NCBI GenBank assembly: GCA_010909725.1 | Contig: JAACMV010000015.1 | Span: forward strand, 620,001-684,000 | Length of the DNA: 64,000 nt | From: Picochlorum sp. 'celeri' | Taxonomy: Eukaryota > Chlorophyta > Trebouxiophyceae | Reading direction: 5' to 3' | Shown here: piece by piece, positions 51,949 through 63,321 of the stretch | How the letters are laid out: each line of letters starts with the position of its first letter | Position numbering within the stretch: the first letter of the stretch is position 1 | Translations under genes and position numbers: made by a program | The notes under the pieces: model-generated | Databases searched by the model: none | What the model saw: only the letters and a program-made list of their open reading frames with translations | What the model was told of the DNA's origin: nothing

Positions 51949-52296
51949 GCCGACAACGTTCCCATCGAACAAACCCTGGGGATTATAAGAAGCACATTAC
52001 CTGAAGCAGACCATAATATAGGTTGAATATCAAGGCAGTATTGACCACCTATCTTTAAAGTTAGAATTCGACATTCCGGTCCGACCAGGTGTTTTGAATG
52101 AAAGTTTCAAAATCCCACGTTCGGAATCCGAATTCGGATATATGGGTGCAATGGTCTCAACTAGAGATGGAAACATTTAATGTATTTTCATATGAGAATA
52201 TAGTATGCGAATTGGTACTCCAGATAGCGGCAATTTGAGTATATTTTTTGTTGTTCTTGTCCTTGTAGTCGTTGAGGGCGAAAGCGAGATAGAAAC
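51949..52296. promoter_or_regulatory. Divergent promoter region, SNAPC1 / DIS3L2
   Basis: 348 bp, no gene. The only clear structure is the TTCGGA half-site cluster at 52120-52138. Confidence 0.4.
52120..52138. promoter_or_regulatory. TTCGGA-A-TCCGAA palindrome plus third half-site
   Basis: Perfect 13-bp palindrome (52120-52132) followed directly by another TTCGGA (52133-52138). Its centre is about 4 bp from the midpoint of the gap between the SNAPC1 and DIS3L2 starts. Confidence 0.5.
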
Positions 52297-54999
52297 ATGC
52301 CAAAGGCAGAAAAAAGGTCTCAGAATGGGGACAAAGCGCATAATAATGTGGAATTTGCGCGACCTAGTTCGACGCAAAGGAAAAGGTTCAAACAGCACTT
52401 GTCAAAGAAAAAGGTTGCTGAAGGGCTCAAGGATGGAACTCTTTTCGAGGCCACTATTCGATATAATGCATCCGACACGACGCAGGCGTTTTGTACTGTC
52501 GATGGATTATCCAAGGATGTTTTTATTAATGGAGTAGAGATGCAAAATCGGTCGGTTCATGGAGATATTGTGGTCATTCGGATTCTCCCTGAGGACCAGT
52601 GGTATGAGTCTAGTTCTGGCACTCGCGTGACTAGTAGGAAAAATTCATCCCAGGTAGAGGTGGCTTCAGACTCGGATGCTGATACTCTGAGCATGATGTC
52701 TGCAGTAAGAGGGATGTTGGAGGAAGTGAGTCTATCAGGCCCTGAGAAGATTCATGCATCAGGCATTGAGAGAATCCGTCACACATTAGAGAATGAGAGA
52801 TGTGGTTGGAGAGCGACAGGCGAAGTTGTCTACATAAAAAAGCCTTCGGAGAGAAGGGCATCCATGGTTGGATTTGTGAGGCAAGAGAGGGGGTTGGTAT
52901 TTGTTCCATCAGATTCTCGCCTGCCCAAAGGCTACATTGAAAACACAGATTTCAAATGTGACAGTAGCTCTCGTGGTATAGTAAAGAATATGGAGAACTA
53001 TTACGAGGCAAGTATTATTTCCTGGAATGAGAAGGATGGGTTTCCAAGAATAAAGGTCAAATCTATGTTGGGAAAGCCTGGGACATTGGAGACAGACATC
53101 CAAGCATTGCTGAAAGCTGAAAAGATAGACGATGGAGATTTATTTGATGAAGAAGTTTTGAAGTGTTTACCAGAGACACCTTGGAGAATCCCCCAAAATG
53201 AGTATTCTCAGAGAAGAGACTTGCGAACACATAGAATATTTAGTATAGATCCAGAAACAGCAAAAGATTTAGACGATGCCTTGTCCATTGAACCTCTTGA
53301 ACATGGCAAGTATCGCATCGGTGTGCATATAGCAGATGTATCTTACTTTGTCAAGTATGTGTCTTTATTTTGCCATTATGCTGGTGTGACTGCTACCGCC
53401 CCTAATCTATTTTGCTCTGCCTTCTCTCTGCAGGACTGGTTCAAAGTTGGATGAAATTGCACAGCAGAGGTCTACTTCGGTTTATTTGGTCGATAGAGTG
53501 ATTCCCATGTTACCACGCATGCTTTGTGAGGAGTTATGCTCCCTAAATCCTGGTACTGAGAGGCTGGCTATGTCAATTATCTGGGATATGGACAAGTCTG
53601 GTGAAATAATGTATGTGTGTTTGGTAATTGAGCCCGCAATACCAGTAACTAGTTATATTCTTAAAATTGTTTGTAGGGATGTTTGGATTGGACGTACTGT
53701 TATAAAATCGTGTATTAAGTTGTCATACCAGCAGGCTCAAGAAGTGATTGATGAGTTTGAGTCCACTGGCAGAATTCCAAGTACATCCAAGGCAACAGAG
53801 TTACGTATTCATGGCGGGCACTCAGAGAGCGACATTTGCCATGACATCATTAACTTGCATAAAATAGCCAAGGAGATGAGAAAAGCAAGAGTCGCAAATG
53901 GTGCATTAAGACTTGATAATGCCAAGGTTGCAATCAAATTGAAAGAGGGTGAGCCAGAGGACTTTTTCTTGTATCAAGTTGGCTCTGCGAATCACTTGGT
54001 GGAGGAATTTATGCTTGCTGCGAACATATCAGCCGCTACTTTTATCTCAAGTAGGTTTCCTGATCGGTCCTTGCTTCGGCGACACCCCGAACCAAACATG
54101 GAAAAATTGCAAACGACAGCATCCCTCATCTCTTCATGGGCTCAGGATTCCCCGAGTATTGACACAGACTCTGCTGGGAGCATACAAGCATCTCTGCGCG
54201 ATCTTGCTCAATTCTACAAGGATGCACCTGAAGTTTTAGAAACAATCACATTCATGTGCACCAAGCCAATGCAGATGGCTCAATATTTCAACACTGGAGA
54301 TGTAGAGATCAGAGAGCAATGGAAGCATTATGCTCTATCTGTTCCACTTTATACACATTTTACTTCTCCAATTCGGAGATATCCAGATATCATAGTACAC
54401 AGGCTTATTCTTGCAGCTTTGAGAAAGAAATCCAAACCCAAACTTGGCGTGGCGAGTGTCTCTGAGGTTGCAGAGCATGCCAATGAACGAAAGCTTGCTG
54501 CCAAAGTTATTCAAGAGCGTGTCACGAATCTTTATCTGGTCAAACACTTAAGAGATTATCCACGGGTGTTCATTGCAACAGTTTGTGGTTTGGGAGGACC
54601 CAGATTTTTTGACATTTATGTCCCAGACCTGGGGGTAGACATTCGAATACATGCACAAGAAATATTTTTGCCAGGCGGAAGAGGACTTCGAACAAAGTGG
54701 ATCTCAGAAAAGAGGTATGTGTACAATAAGCAGTCTTAAATTGTGTATTTGAAAAATTACACCTCATCAAATTGCATTCATGCAGAACATTGCAATTTTC
54801 CCCCACAGACAATGGCTTGACCATCAATCGAAAGGCAAAGAGGCTTGAGCAGACAATATCAAACGCACATGCGATTGATCCTGAGAAGCTTCCTTTCGAG
54901 ATGACTCCTTTCAGCCGAGTTGCAGTGGTTGTATATGGAAAATATGGAGAATTTGGCAATCTGGACACCTTGGCTGCGACAATATGGCTTGGTCTTTAA
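52297..54999 (+). CDS. DIS3L2: DIS3-like 3'-5' exoribonuclease (DIS3L2/SOV type)
   Basis: RNase II/RNB exonuclease that acts outside the exosome, typically on uridylated cytoplasmic RNA. Exons 52297-53354, 53434-53610, 53677-54714 and 54786-54999 encode 828 residues over introns of 79, 66 and 71 nt. Order: basic N-terminus, cold-shock domains ([37 protein letters not shown]), then the RNB domain with catalytic acids in [17 protein letters not shown] (about 315), [37 protein letters not shown], and a C-terminal S1-like barrel. No PIN domain, which excludes Rrp44/DIS3. The 66-nt second intron is a multiple of three without a stop. The stop codon overlaps that of MsrA on the opposite strand. Confidence 0.93.
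53611..53676 (+). other. Stop-free 3n intron in DIS3L2
   Basis: 66 nt (GTATGT...TTGTAG) whose retention would insert 22 hydrophobic residues between GEIM and DVWIGRT. Homologous proteins are continuous here, so it is an intron, but retention would keep the frame. Confidence 0.8.
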
Positions 55000-55918
55000 C
55001 CATAGCACCTAATCTTATCCTTGCAGCCCTTCTCAGCTAATTGAGGCGAGCCAAATCTACCGCCTTTTGACAGGTATTGCTGATGGTACTGCTCAGCCAT
55101 CCAATATTCTGCAGCTGGCTTGATCTCCATCATAAATTCCTTTCCAGCAGTCTTCCTTGGATATGTTCCAGATTCCAGTTGCTTCTGAACCTCTGCTCGG
55201 ATCTCTTCAGCTATTTTCTTTTGCTCATCATTGTGATAATAAATACCTGATCGATACTGTGTACCTCTGTCATTTCCCTGACGGTTCAACGTCGTAGGAT
55301 CTGTTCTCTCTAACAAAACATCAACCAGCTCCCTATAGGTCACCTGTTCAGGGATATAGTACATTTGGACAGCCTCAGTGTGACCTGTGCTCCCAGAACA
55401 AACTTCCTCGTAGGATGGGCTTGCCTTTGTCCCCTGAGTGTATCCGACAGACGTTTTTGTCACACCTGGAACCCTCTGAAAAGCCAGCTCGATTCCCCAG
55501 AAACACCCCTGCACGATCCATATTCACATATTTCATTGACAATCCATCAAAAATATCATCCAAGTACACGTACACCTGCAAATGTGGCAATTTCTTGTCC
55601 TGGTGGTGCTTGAGCCGGTGCCAACTCTGTTCCTGGCCTCGCATTCCTAGCCCACGCAAGAATATCGTCATTCTTCCCCTGCATCGTTAATGCACTGGAT
55701 GTAGTGATTTATATATACGGCCTTGTGGACAAATTTACTCGTACCTTGTCTCCTTCAGACTTGTTACCACCAAATATTTTCCCGAAAAAACTCATTGGGG
55801 TTGCTTGCCTTGCTTGCCTTGCTCTTCGAGACACGCGAATTCCTCTCTGATGCGCGTATAAGACACGAGTACTGGTTTTGTGTGTAAAATTGAGTGCTTG
55901 ATATCTCATTTTAAGCAT
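54996..55918 (-). CDS. msrA: Peptide methionine sulfoxide reductase MsrA, organelle-targeted
   Basis: Reduces methionine-S-sulfoxide in oxidised proteins. Exons 55745-55918, 55574-55678 and 54996-55508 with introns of 66 and 65 nt encode 263 residues. The first 41 residues are a strongly basic presequence ([17 protein letters not shown]), then a linker. The catalytic motif is formed by splicing, [16 protein letters not shown], followed by [51 protein letters not shown] and [13 protein letters not shown]. The resolving Cys is probably in [12 protein letters not shown] at the end. Met at the MSFFGK position could give an untargeted form. The stop overlaps the DIS3L2 stop. Confidence 0.94.
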
Positions 55919-56129
55919 TTAAAGTGTAGGCTAGAGATAGGAATGACAGTAATTTGAAGGGATCCGGAACACATGATGAACCAGAACCTTCCAGACATGG
56001 CCTGTATGCCATACACATCCATGTGTTGTTGAGTGGTTTAGAGCTATCACGCATCCACCAGATCTCATTTACATATATTCCTAGTACGTTCGGAGTCATA
56101 TATATGCCAGTGGGTACAGTATTTTTGAC

Positions 56130-58951
56130 TCATTCTGCGATTTCCACATAGTCTGGGTTTTCCTTCACAATAACTGTTCCTTCCAATACCGACGACATTG
56201 GTTTATATTTTTCCGTGCCCAATTCTGCTCTCTCACCCTCTGCAAGCAACACTGGAGTTGTGTGGGTTTGGAAGCCGGTGATTGCTTTGGGTTTTCCAGC
56301 CTGTGCCACCACATCCACTGCCTGACCAACCCTGACAGGAACTGGCACTGCTGCTCCATTCTCGTCTACAGTCATGAGCATCCTTGGACGCAAAGCTGGG
56401 ACCAAACCATAGAGAAGATAGTGCATCTTGCCTCCAATTGAAGATGGCATATCAAGAGAAGCCAAGAGAATCGTCAAAAGGCCAGCCATGGCAGGCCTGT
56501 GCATTGACTTGGTTGATGTCGAGTATGGGTTTAATGTGAGCAAGCCCTTTCCAGAATGAACCAATCCTTGGGAAATTCTAACCAAAAATAACATGCTGAC
56601 GTCCTTCGAATAGTAAAGCGACAAATTTCGGAGCAGTCCCGCCAGTCGAGCATTATTTGTACCTGCCCCCACAATGCCCAGTGAAATCAAGGCACTCATA
56701 ACCACTTGTTCATCAGTATCATGGCTCAACCTTCCAAGGGTATCTATCACTGCAACATCTGGATTGGACACATTTAATATCGCTAATGCCAAAGGAACGC
56801 CCTTTTTAGCAGCCTGTCCTCCGTACTGAAGGATGTGCTCTAATGCTCTATGGGCCATCTGTGATCCCAATTCTTCTCCACCTGCAATGGCGCCAATGGC
56901 CAGGGCTGCAACGCTCTGATGGGCCGTTTGCCATGGCTCCACTTCTTCATCTTCATACTCTTCTCCACAGGTTGCCAGGAATTGCTGAATCTTGAGCACA
57001 TCACCAGTTCCAGCATACGCAAACATGTCAAGAACATTGCAGGTATATTTGCAAGTTTTCTCTGGCAGTGTCTTTGCCACTTCAATAGTTGCTTCCACAG
57101 CATCCTGTTTTCCAAGGAACAACATACCAAGAGCGTGAGCCATGTTTCTACCATGAACTGAATCCAGCTCCAACTCTCCTCGAAGCATCAAGCTTTCCAA
57201 GATGGTCTCAACAATGTCACCATCTGCCGTGCCGGTGTAAGAAAGGCCGGTTGAGAGTGCAGCGAGCGAAGCCAACTCCATCGACATATCTGAATTACCA
57301 GCAACAGGCAAGAGGGCGTCTTTGACATCCTCCTTGGCTCTGCCAGCATAGGCAATGCCGAGACCCCAAATGGCTCCAATCTTCACATTGTCATCCTCGT
57401 TTTCAACATACTCTGAGAGGACTGCAAAAGCTGGATCGACTTCATCAGTCACCCCTGATGCAATAATACCGAATGCAAGCAGGGCACCACTAACTACCAT
57501 GTGATCAGATGCATACAGAAATCTATCAACCTTTGGGAGCCCTCCTTCCACATCCCACAGAAGCACCATCCCAAGAGATGCTGCCGCTGCCAACTTACCC
57601 AATGACTTATTTCTGAAAATCCAATGCACTGATTTACTACTTGATTCGTCATTGTCGTCCATCTCAACTGTAACCAGCTTATCCTGACCAAATCCTGCAT
57701 TGATAAAGGCATTCACATACGATGCTGCAATGTTTCCACTTGCTGATTCAACGGGATGCGATGATCGACTCTCAATCAGATTAGATTTGTACACATCTTC
57801 TGGTACTTTTGCCTCCATGACATCCAGGTCGCGAGCGAGAGCCAGATACCTCTCACTGAGACGTGTATTGCCCATGATGGCTTGCAATTCTTCTTGCAAA
57901 GACTCATCCTCCTCAGCCAAATCTATCCATACTCTTGCCTCTCCAAGAATATATGCAATTTGTTTCTTCTCCAGTGGATCCTCCACCGACGACATGACCT
58001 GTCCCATCAGCCCAACATCCCCCATCTTCAATGCAACACGGAGTGCATGAGTACTGAAGCGTACCTTCATGTAACTGTTATATGCACACATATACACATT
58101 CCTATCCTCTGGCTCTGGTAAATACGAGGCACATGAAAGAAGATATAAACATGCTCGCCCACAATTATTCTCGTCCACAGCACCTTCAATCAGATCAAGC
58201 CTTCCAACCTCCAGACACAAATCAACAGCCTCGGGCTCTGCATTATGCGCCATATTCCAAGGAACAATCTCCTCCACCAAACTCATCAAATCAGACATAT
58301 CAGCCTTCGAATCCTTCTCCATCCGTGTGGCATACTCGTCTCCAATCTCCCCAGCCAAATGCCTGCTGTACTCATGACCCCAGCATGACACCTCCTTGAC
58401 CCCAGATTGAAGCTTGAACCGAAGCGTCTCCATCGACCCAGCCTCAGCCGATGTCATCGCCAACACAGACAAGATATCCGCCAATAGCGCCGCTACCCCA
58501 CTCCCCTTTGGAAGAGTGTCAACATGCTCCTTCAACCCAGCATAGTGCTCCTTTAGGAATTTCAAAGGCTTTGGCACAGACGTCATACTACTCGTCGCCG
58601 TCCTACAACACACAGAACGCCCATATACTCACACAATTCAACCACACACAGAATCTCACTCAAACCCACCGTATCTCTGTCCTAATAGACTCGAGTGCCG
58701 TTGTCGCCAACCCCTCATCCACATCCTTTGCTCTCGTCACCAATAACTCCAAGTTCTCCTTCAACGCCTTATCCTCCTCAGAAAGCTCTTCCTCTACATT
58801 CACCTCATTCTTCGCATTCCCATTCTGCTGCAGAACCAACACTCGAGTGATTGATCGCTCACAAGATGGTTACAGTCGTCCCTCGCTTTGTAAATAACAG
58901 TCGTACCGTGTCTCCATCCCGCTTCTTATTATCATCAGAAGCAGATACCAT
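56130..58951 (-). CDS. RPN1: 26S proteasome regulatory subunit Rpn1 (PSMD2)
   Basis: Scaffold of the 19S base that holds ubiquitin receptors and Ubp6. Exons 58907-58951, 58670-58827 and 56130-58602 over introns of 79 and 67 nt encode 891 residues. Order: charged N-terminus (NEVNVEEELSEEDKALKENLELLV), TATSSMTSVPKPLKFLKEHY, a helical region with WNMAHNAEPEAVDLCLEV, then the proteasome/cyclosome repeats (ASLGMVLLWDVEGGLPKVDRFLY, GAIWGLGIAYAG, GVPLALAILNVSNPDVAVIDTLGRLSHD), ending VLEGTVIVKENPDYVEIAE. Nearly full family length. The start is the ATG at 58951 (MVSASDDNKKRDGDT), set by phase. Confidence 0.96.
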
Positions 58952-59355
58952 TCTATTCGTCTGTTCTTCTGTTGGATGTATTCCACAACAGTTTCTATTC
59001 GATGAGTGAAACAATCAGTGACTGGATGACCCTTGATTCCTCGCAGATCCTGCTCACACGAGTGCTCCTACTATGGTATTAGTATTTTTATTATTGCTAT
59101 TGTCCAGCTTGGACTGGAGATTGCCAATGTCCTTTGAATCACGCAGGAAGATCTCTCTCTGGATCTCTCTCATGTTCGAACCACCCTTGTCCCGGATGTC
59201 TTGTTTGGAAGACATTGGCCCAGATATTATTCAATTCAATAGGTAAAATATAGACTACCTACATCAACAGGAGGAAATCTTTACTACTAATACTACTCCT
59301 ATCACATCGTATGGTATAGAAAGGCTGAAGGCGTGAATTCATTGTCGAACAAACC
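58952..59355. promoter_or_regulatory. Divergent promoter region, Rpn1 / EH-domain protein
   Basis: 404 bp, no gene. Contains TCCAG...CTGGA inverted arms (59103-59118), a repeated GATCTCTCTC (59150 and 59162) and one GGCCCA (59217-59222). A TTCGAAC near 59175 resembles a tRNA T-loop but has no pairing stem. Confidence 0.4.
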
Positions 59356-61615
59356 ATGAGTGAAGGCAGAGGGGAAATAGAGTGCGTGTGGATTGTTGAT
59401 TGACCTTTTAATCTGGATAGTACTACTGGTGTTACCATGACTATTGTGTAGATTGTACAATCAATGGTTTCAGGTTGCTGATCTCGACAAGGATGGCGTG
59501 TTGAGTGGTGGAGAGGCTGTGCAGTTCTTTCAAAAGTCTGGATTACCTCGAAGTCCAACATTGTTCAAGATATGGCAGTATGTAGCTGGGGATCGGCCTT
59601 CTCTGACACGGCAGGAGTTTTATACTGCTATGAAGCTTGTGTCTGCAGCACAGCGGCAGCAAGGGGTGTTGGACGATTCGACGGCGTCTTTGATTGTGAA
59701 TGGGCTTGCTGGGGCTGTGCCTCCTCCTCAGATGCAGGGTTTGGAGGTGCCCTTGTCTCTTGTGCCTGGTGGTGGGGATGCGGGTCCTGAAGGTCGGCAG
59801 CGTCATGTCGATGCTGCTCGGGGTGGGTATCCTGTGCTGGGTAACGAGAAGGCGATTTCGTACCAGACTGCGTTTGATCAGTTGGATCTCGATGGTGATG
59901 GTTTGGTGAAGGGTGGTGAATGCTTTGGGGCATTCATGCAGAGTGGGCTTTCCAAGGGGCAGTTGAAGTTGATTTGGGATGTCGTTGCGGGGAATGAAGG
60001 GTCACTGAATAGGCACCAATTTATTCAGTGCTTGTATTTGATCGATTGCGCAAAGATGAATATCGCTATTCCGACGGTGTTGCCTGAGGGGCAGTTTCCT
60101 CCAATGGAGCAGGTTGCTGGTTTGCAGAGTATGATGGTGAGTTGGTATTATTATTTGTACATGCTTGGATTGACGCGTGAATTGTCTCACTATATCTTTG
60201 ATTTTGTTGCAGGAAAAGCCACAAATGGACGTCTATTCTGGACTGCAGGTTGGCCCCATGCCCCCAAAGGCCGAGTATGTAGCTCCGCAGAGCACAGGTG
60301 TGCAATTCACATCTATATTGGCTCCAAAGCCTTCTGATTCAGCACTGAATATGCTGAGCGAGGCAGAAAAGACTCAGATCGAAATGGAAAGGAAGATGGC
60401 AGAGCAAAAGGAAAGGGATTTGCAGAGATTGGAAGAGGAGAGAGCGGCTGTGGCAGCAAGGCAAGAGTTTTACACCAATGCGCTTGCTGATATTCGAATG
60501 TCCCAATCCAAAATAGCAAGAAATATGGTTGAAGCTGAACAGAGGCTGGAGATGGAAAAGAAGGAATGTTCTGACATGGAGGTTCAGTATGATGCGGCAT
60601 ATGCCGAGTTCAACTCTCAGCATGCTCGCGTAGGGCCCATGTTGAAGGCTTTGGAGGCTGTGGAAGCGGAAAAAGCAGCCCTGTCTTCTAAAAGGGCTGC
60701 ATTAGAATCGGCAATACAAAAATTGGAGGACTACGACCCCGATTGGGAATCAAAAGAGAAGGGAGAGTGCGAAGCATTGCGGTTGGAGATATCTGAACTG
60801 GTTGCAAAGCATAGTGCTGTTGAGAAAATTACAGAGGCTATGAAGAACCGCAGAGATACAATGATTTCCATTATTAGTGGTTTGAAAGGTGCCATAGAAT
60901 CGTTACAAGGAGAGGTTGGGGTATTGGAGAAGGAAACAAGTGAACTTGATGCTGAGGTGGGTCACCATTTTTTTTTGTGTACATGTACTCGCGTGGCATC
61001 AGTAATTGATCAACTGGAAATTTTGTCTTCCTTATGTAGGTAATGAAGGAAGGAGATACGATCGTGACTTTATTGAAACGAGTAGCACCCGTGTACACAA
61101 CATTGTATAATGCTGCCCGTGACTCTCTCATCCCCTTGCCAAGTGATGCACTCGTAAGTACAACATCAAAGGCCACTGCATCCCCATTCAAGTATGATCC
61201 GTGCAAATTTGGCGCGTATAAAGGAGACTGGCACGTGTTTGATGAAGAAGAATTTTCAATCACAACAGTGATTCCAATGGATGACCGTCTCAATACATTC
61301 ATCTCACCCTCTGTGAGAAAAATTGAAGGCGAAGAGAAAGAGATGGAAGAAGATGCCGCTGAAGAAAGTACAGAAGTTGTTATGGAGGAACAGACTGAAG
61401 GTCAGGAGGATATTGCCTCACCAGAAGCTCATGGAGGGGTAGATGATGCGCCAGAAGAGGCTTCTATGGAAGAAGAAAAGGAAGAGGAGAAGGAAGAAGA
61501 CAAGGAAGAAGAGATTGACGACTCTTCAGAGAAAGCAGCGCGCGATGAAAGGTCTATAGATAACCCCGTTTTTGAAGAAATCAACGAAACATCAGAGATT
61601 CGCACTGACTCGTAG
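59356..61615 (+). CDS. EH-domain endocytic protein (Pan1/AtEH-like)
   Basis: Clathrin-mediated endocytosis adaptor; plant AtEH1/Pan1 proteins are part of the TPLATE complex. Exons 59356-59381, 59452-60136, 60213-60956 and 61040-61615 over introns of 70, 76 and 83 nt give 676 residues. Two EH domains: residues about 9-75 (LYNQWFQVADLDKDGVLSGGE, then VQFFQKSGLP) and about 140-230 (AFDQLDLDGDGLVKGGECFG, then WDVVAGNEGSLNRHQF), each with an EF-hand-like loop. A long coiled coil (about 290-480) follows, then a Glu-rich tail. A 39-nt stop-free GTAAGT...TTCAAG stretch (61154-61192) could be another intron, but I keep it as coding. Confidence 0.88.
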
Positions 61616-61795
61616 TGCTGCATCATGTGTTTCATTCCAAACGTCATCTGGGATGGATGATTTTGACAATGAAGGGTTTAGCCTTCATATCTGCCAGTTC
61701 ACGCATGCTTCATATGTAGTTGTTATCGTATTTAATAATTAATGAATACCAAGAGTGAGATCACGACCACATGATTGTAGCGAGGAGGTTGTAGC

Positions 61796-63291
61796 ATGGC
61801 AGCCAAGGTCACGTTGGACGCATGTTCTCACGCCAATCCGATTTTTCATCCAATGTACGTTGATATTATTGTATTGATAAATATGTTACATCATTATGGG
61901 AAGTAACAAGGCATTTGCATCACCAGGAAATCGTCCTTTTCTCGATTGTCAGATGTCGTTCCGACACGGTGGACTGCAAGGAGGGATGTTGTTGGATATA
62001 GAGCGCATGATGGACCTCGTTGGCGAATTTATTCTTTTCCAAAAGAATTGGAATCACTAGATGATGTCATAGAGGACACAAGATCTGCCAGGCGGACTGG
62101 GTGCGATTTCTGTCAACATCCTTGTCATGGCATTTCACATACTGCCAACCCATGTGAGGTATCACTGTATTTGGAGACATGGCAGAAGGATATGGGTAAG
62201 CCAGAGAATTTCGATGCATTTCACGTTGAGAGTCATGGAAGCGGGATAGGTACGGCATGCTGTTTTCTTTGTCCTATCTCTTTGTGAACACCTTGTTGCT
62301 ATCTGGTTTTGCTGATTCTGCAGAGGCTGCAGTAGTTTCTCTTGGAGGTCGACATGGAAGTGGGTGGAAGAGAGAGAATCAAGACGATTTCTTTGTTCTA
62401 CCAATCGCAACCGAAGGAGATGTGCCTCATTACGCTGTTGGAGTGTTTGATGGACATGGTGAGTTTGGTCACGTTGCATCATCGTTGGCAAGAATGGCAT
62501 TCATGGAGAAATTTGAGTCTTTTGCCAAATCTGGTGGTGGTAAATTGTTAAATCATCATTCTTTGGGTGAGAGTCTTGTGAAGCAATTATTTGAACATAC
62601 GAGTCGAGTGATTGACTCGTATGCGTGTGATCTCTCGAAGTCTGGGTCTACTGCTGTTGTGTGCCTCGTAAGCCCAGAGAGAGTCATTGGAGGATGGATC
62701 GGAGATTCGAGGGCTATTGTGGGCATCACAGAACCTCTTATCTTGGATGATGAAGCGGCTACCCAATCGGAGGAGACATTGCTGATGATAAATAGAGTGA
62801 TGGTTCCGTTGACACGTGATCACAAACCTGATCCTCTGAGATGTCCATCAGAGGCTAATAGAGTCACTCGAGCAGGAGGTAGAATTGATAGATTGGCAAC
62901 TGATGCACGGGGTCGACCAACTGGACCATTTAGGTTATTTTTGAAGGACCGCTGGACGCCAGGTCTAGCAGTGTCAAGGTCTTTTGGGGATCATATTGCA
63001 CAGGAAGCTGGATTGGTCTCCATGCCTGAGATACAAACGTTGCCTTTGTTGTCGAGGAATTCAATCCAAATTCGATCTACTGACATGAATCAAATTATTA
63101 TCATGGGAACAGATGGGCTGTGGGAATGGGTCAGCAGCCAGGAGGCAATGGACATTGCTTGGGGAGCGAATTCTGCCAAGGAGGCAGCCGAAGCTCTGGC
63201 AGAACTTGCACAAAAAAATTGGGCTCTTAATCTCCAAGGGCGAGCGTGTGATGATATAACTGTGGCAGTTGTCTTTTTGCCATTGAACTGA
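61796..63291 (+). CDS. PP2C-family Ser/Thr phosphatase
   Basis: Metal-dependent phosphatase. Exons 61796-61854, 61927-62249 and 62324-63291 over introns of 72 and 74 nt encode 449 residues. The N-terminal 135 residues are an unrecognised region with a CxxC...H set (TGCDFCQHPCHGISHTANPC) that could bind zinc. The PP2C domain has GWKRENQDDFFVL, YAVGVFDGHGEFGHV, GWIGDSRAIVG, LTRDHKPD, LAVSRSFGDH, MGTDGLWEWVSSQEA and DDITVAVVFL, including the metal-binding aspartates. Substrate unknown. Ends 30 bp from the convergent GPKOW gene. Confidence 0.9.
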
Positions 63292-63305
63292 AATAATGTG
63301 TTATT

Positions 63306-63310
63306 TGTAA
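63306..63310 (+). terminator. TGTAA poly(A)-signal candidate for the PP2C gene
   Basis: TGTAA 15 nt after the stop codon, within the 30-bp gap to the convergent GPKOW stop. Confidence 0.45.
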
Positions 63311-63321
63311 TGTGATGAAAA

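Noticed and set aside
59165..59200. TTCGAAC T-loop-like sequence
   Set aside because: The flanking bases cannot form the 5-bp T-stem, and no acceptor or D-arm is nearby in either order.
61154..61192. 39-nt intron in the EH-domain gene
   Set aside because: Has GTAAGT and TTCAAG borders but is not AT-rich, and nothing in the protein requires its removal.
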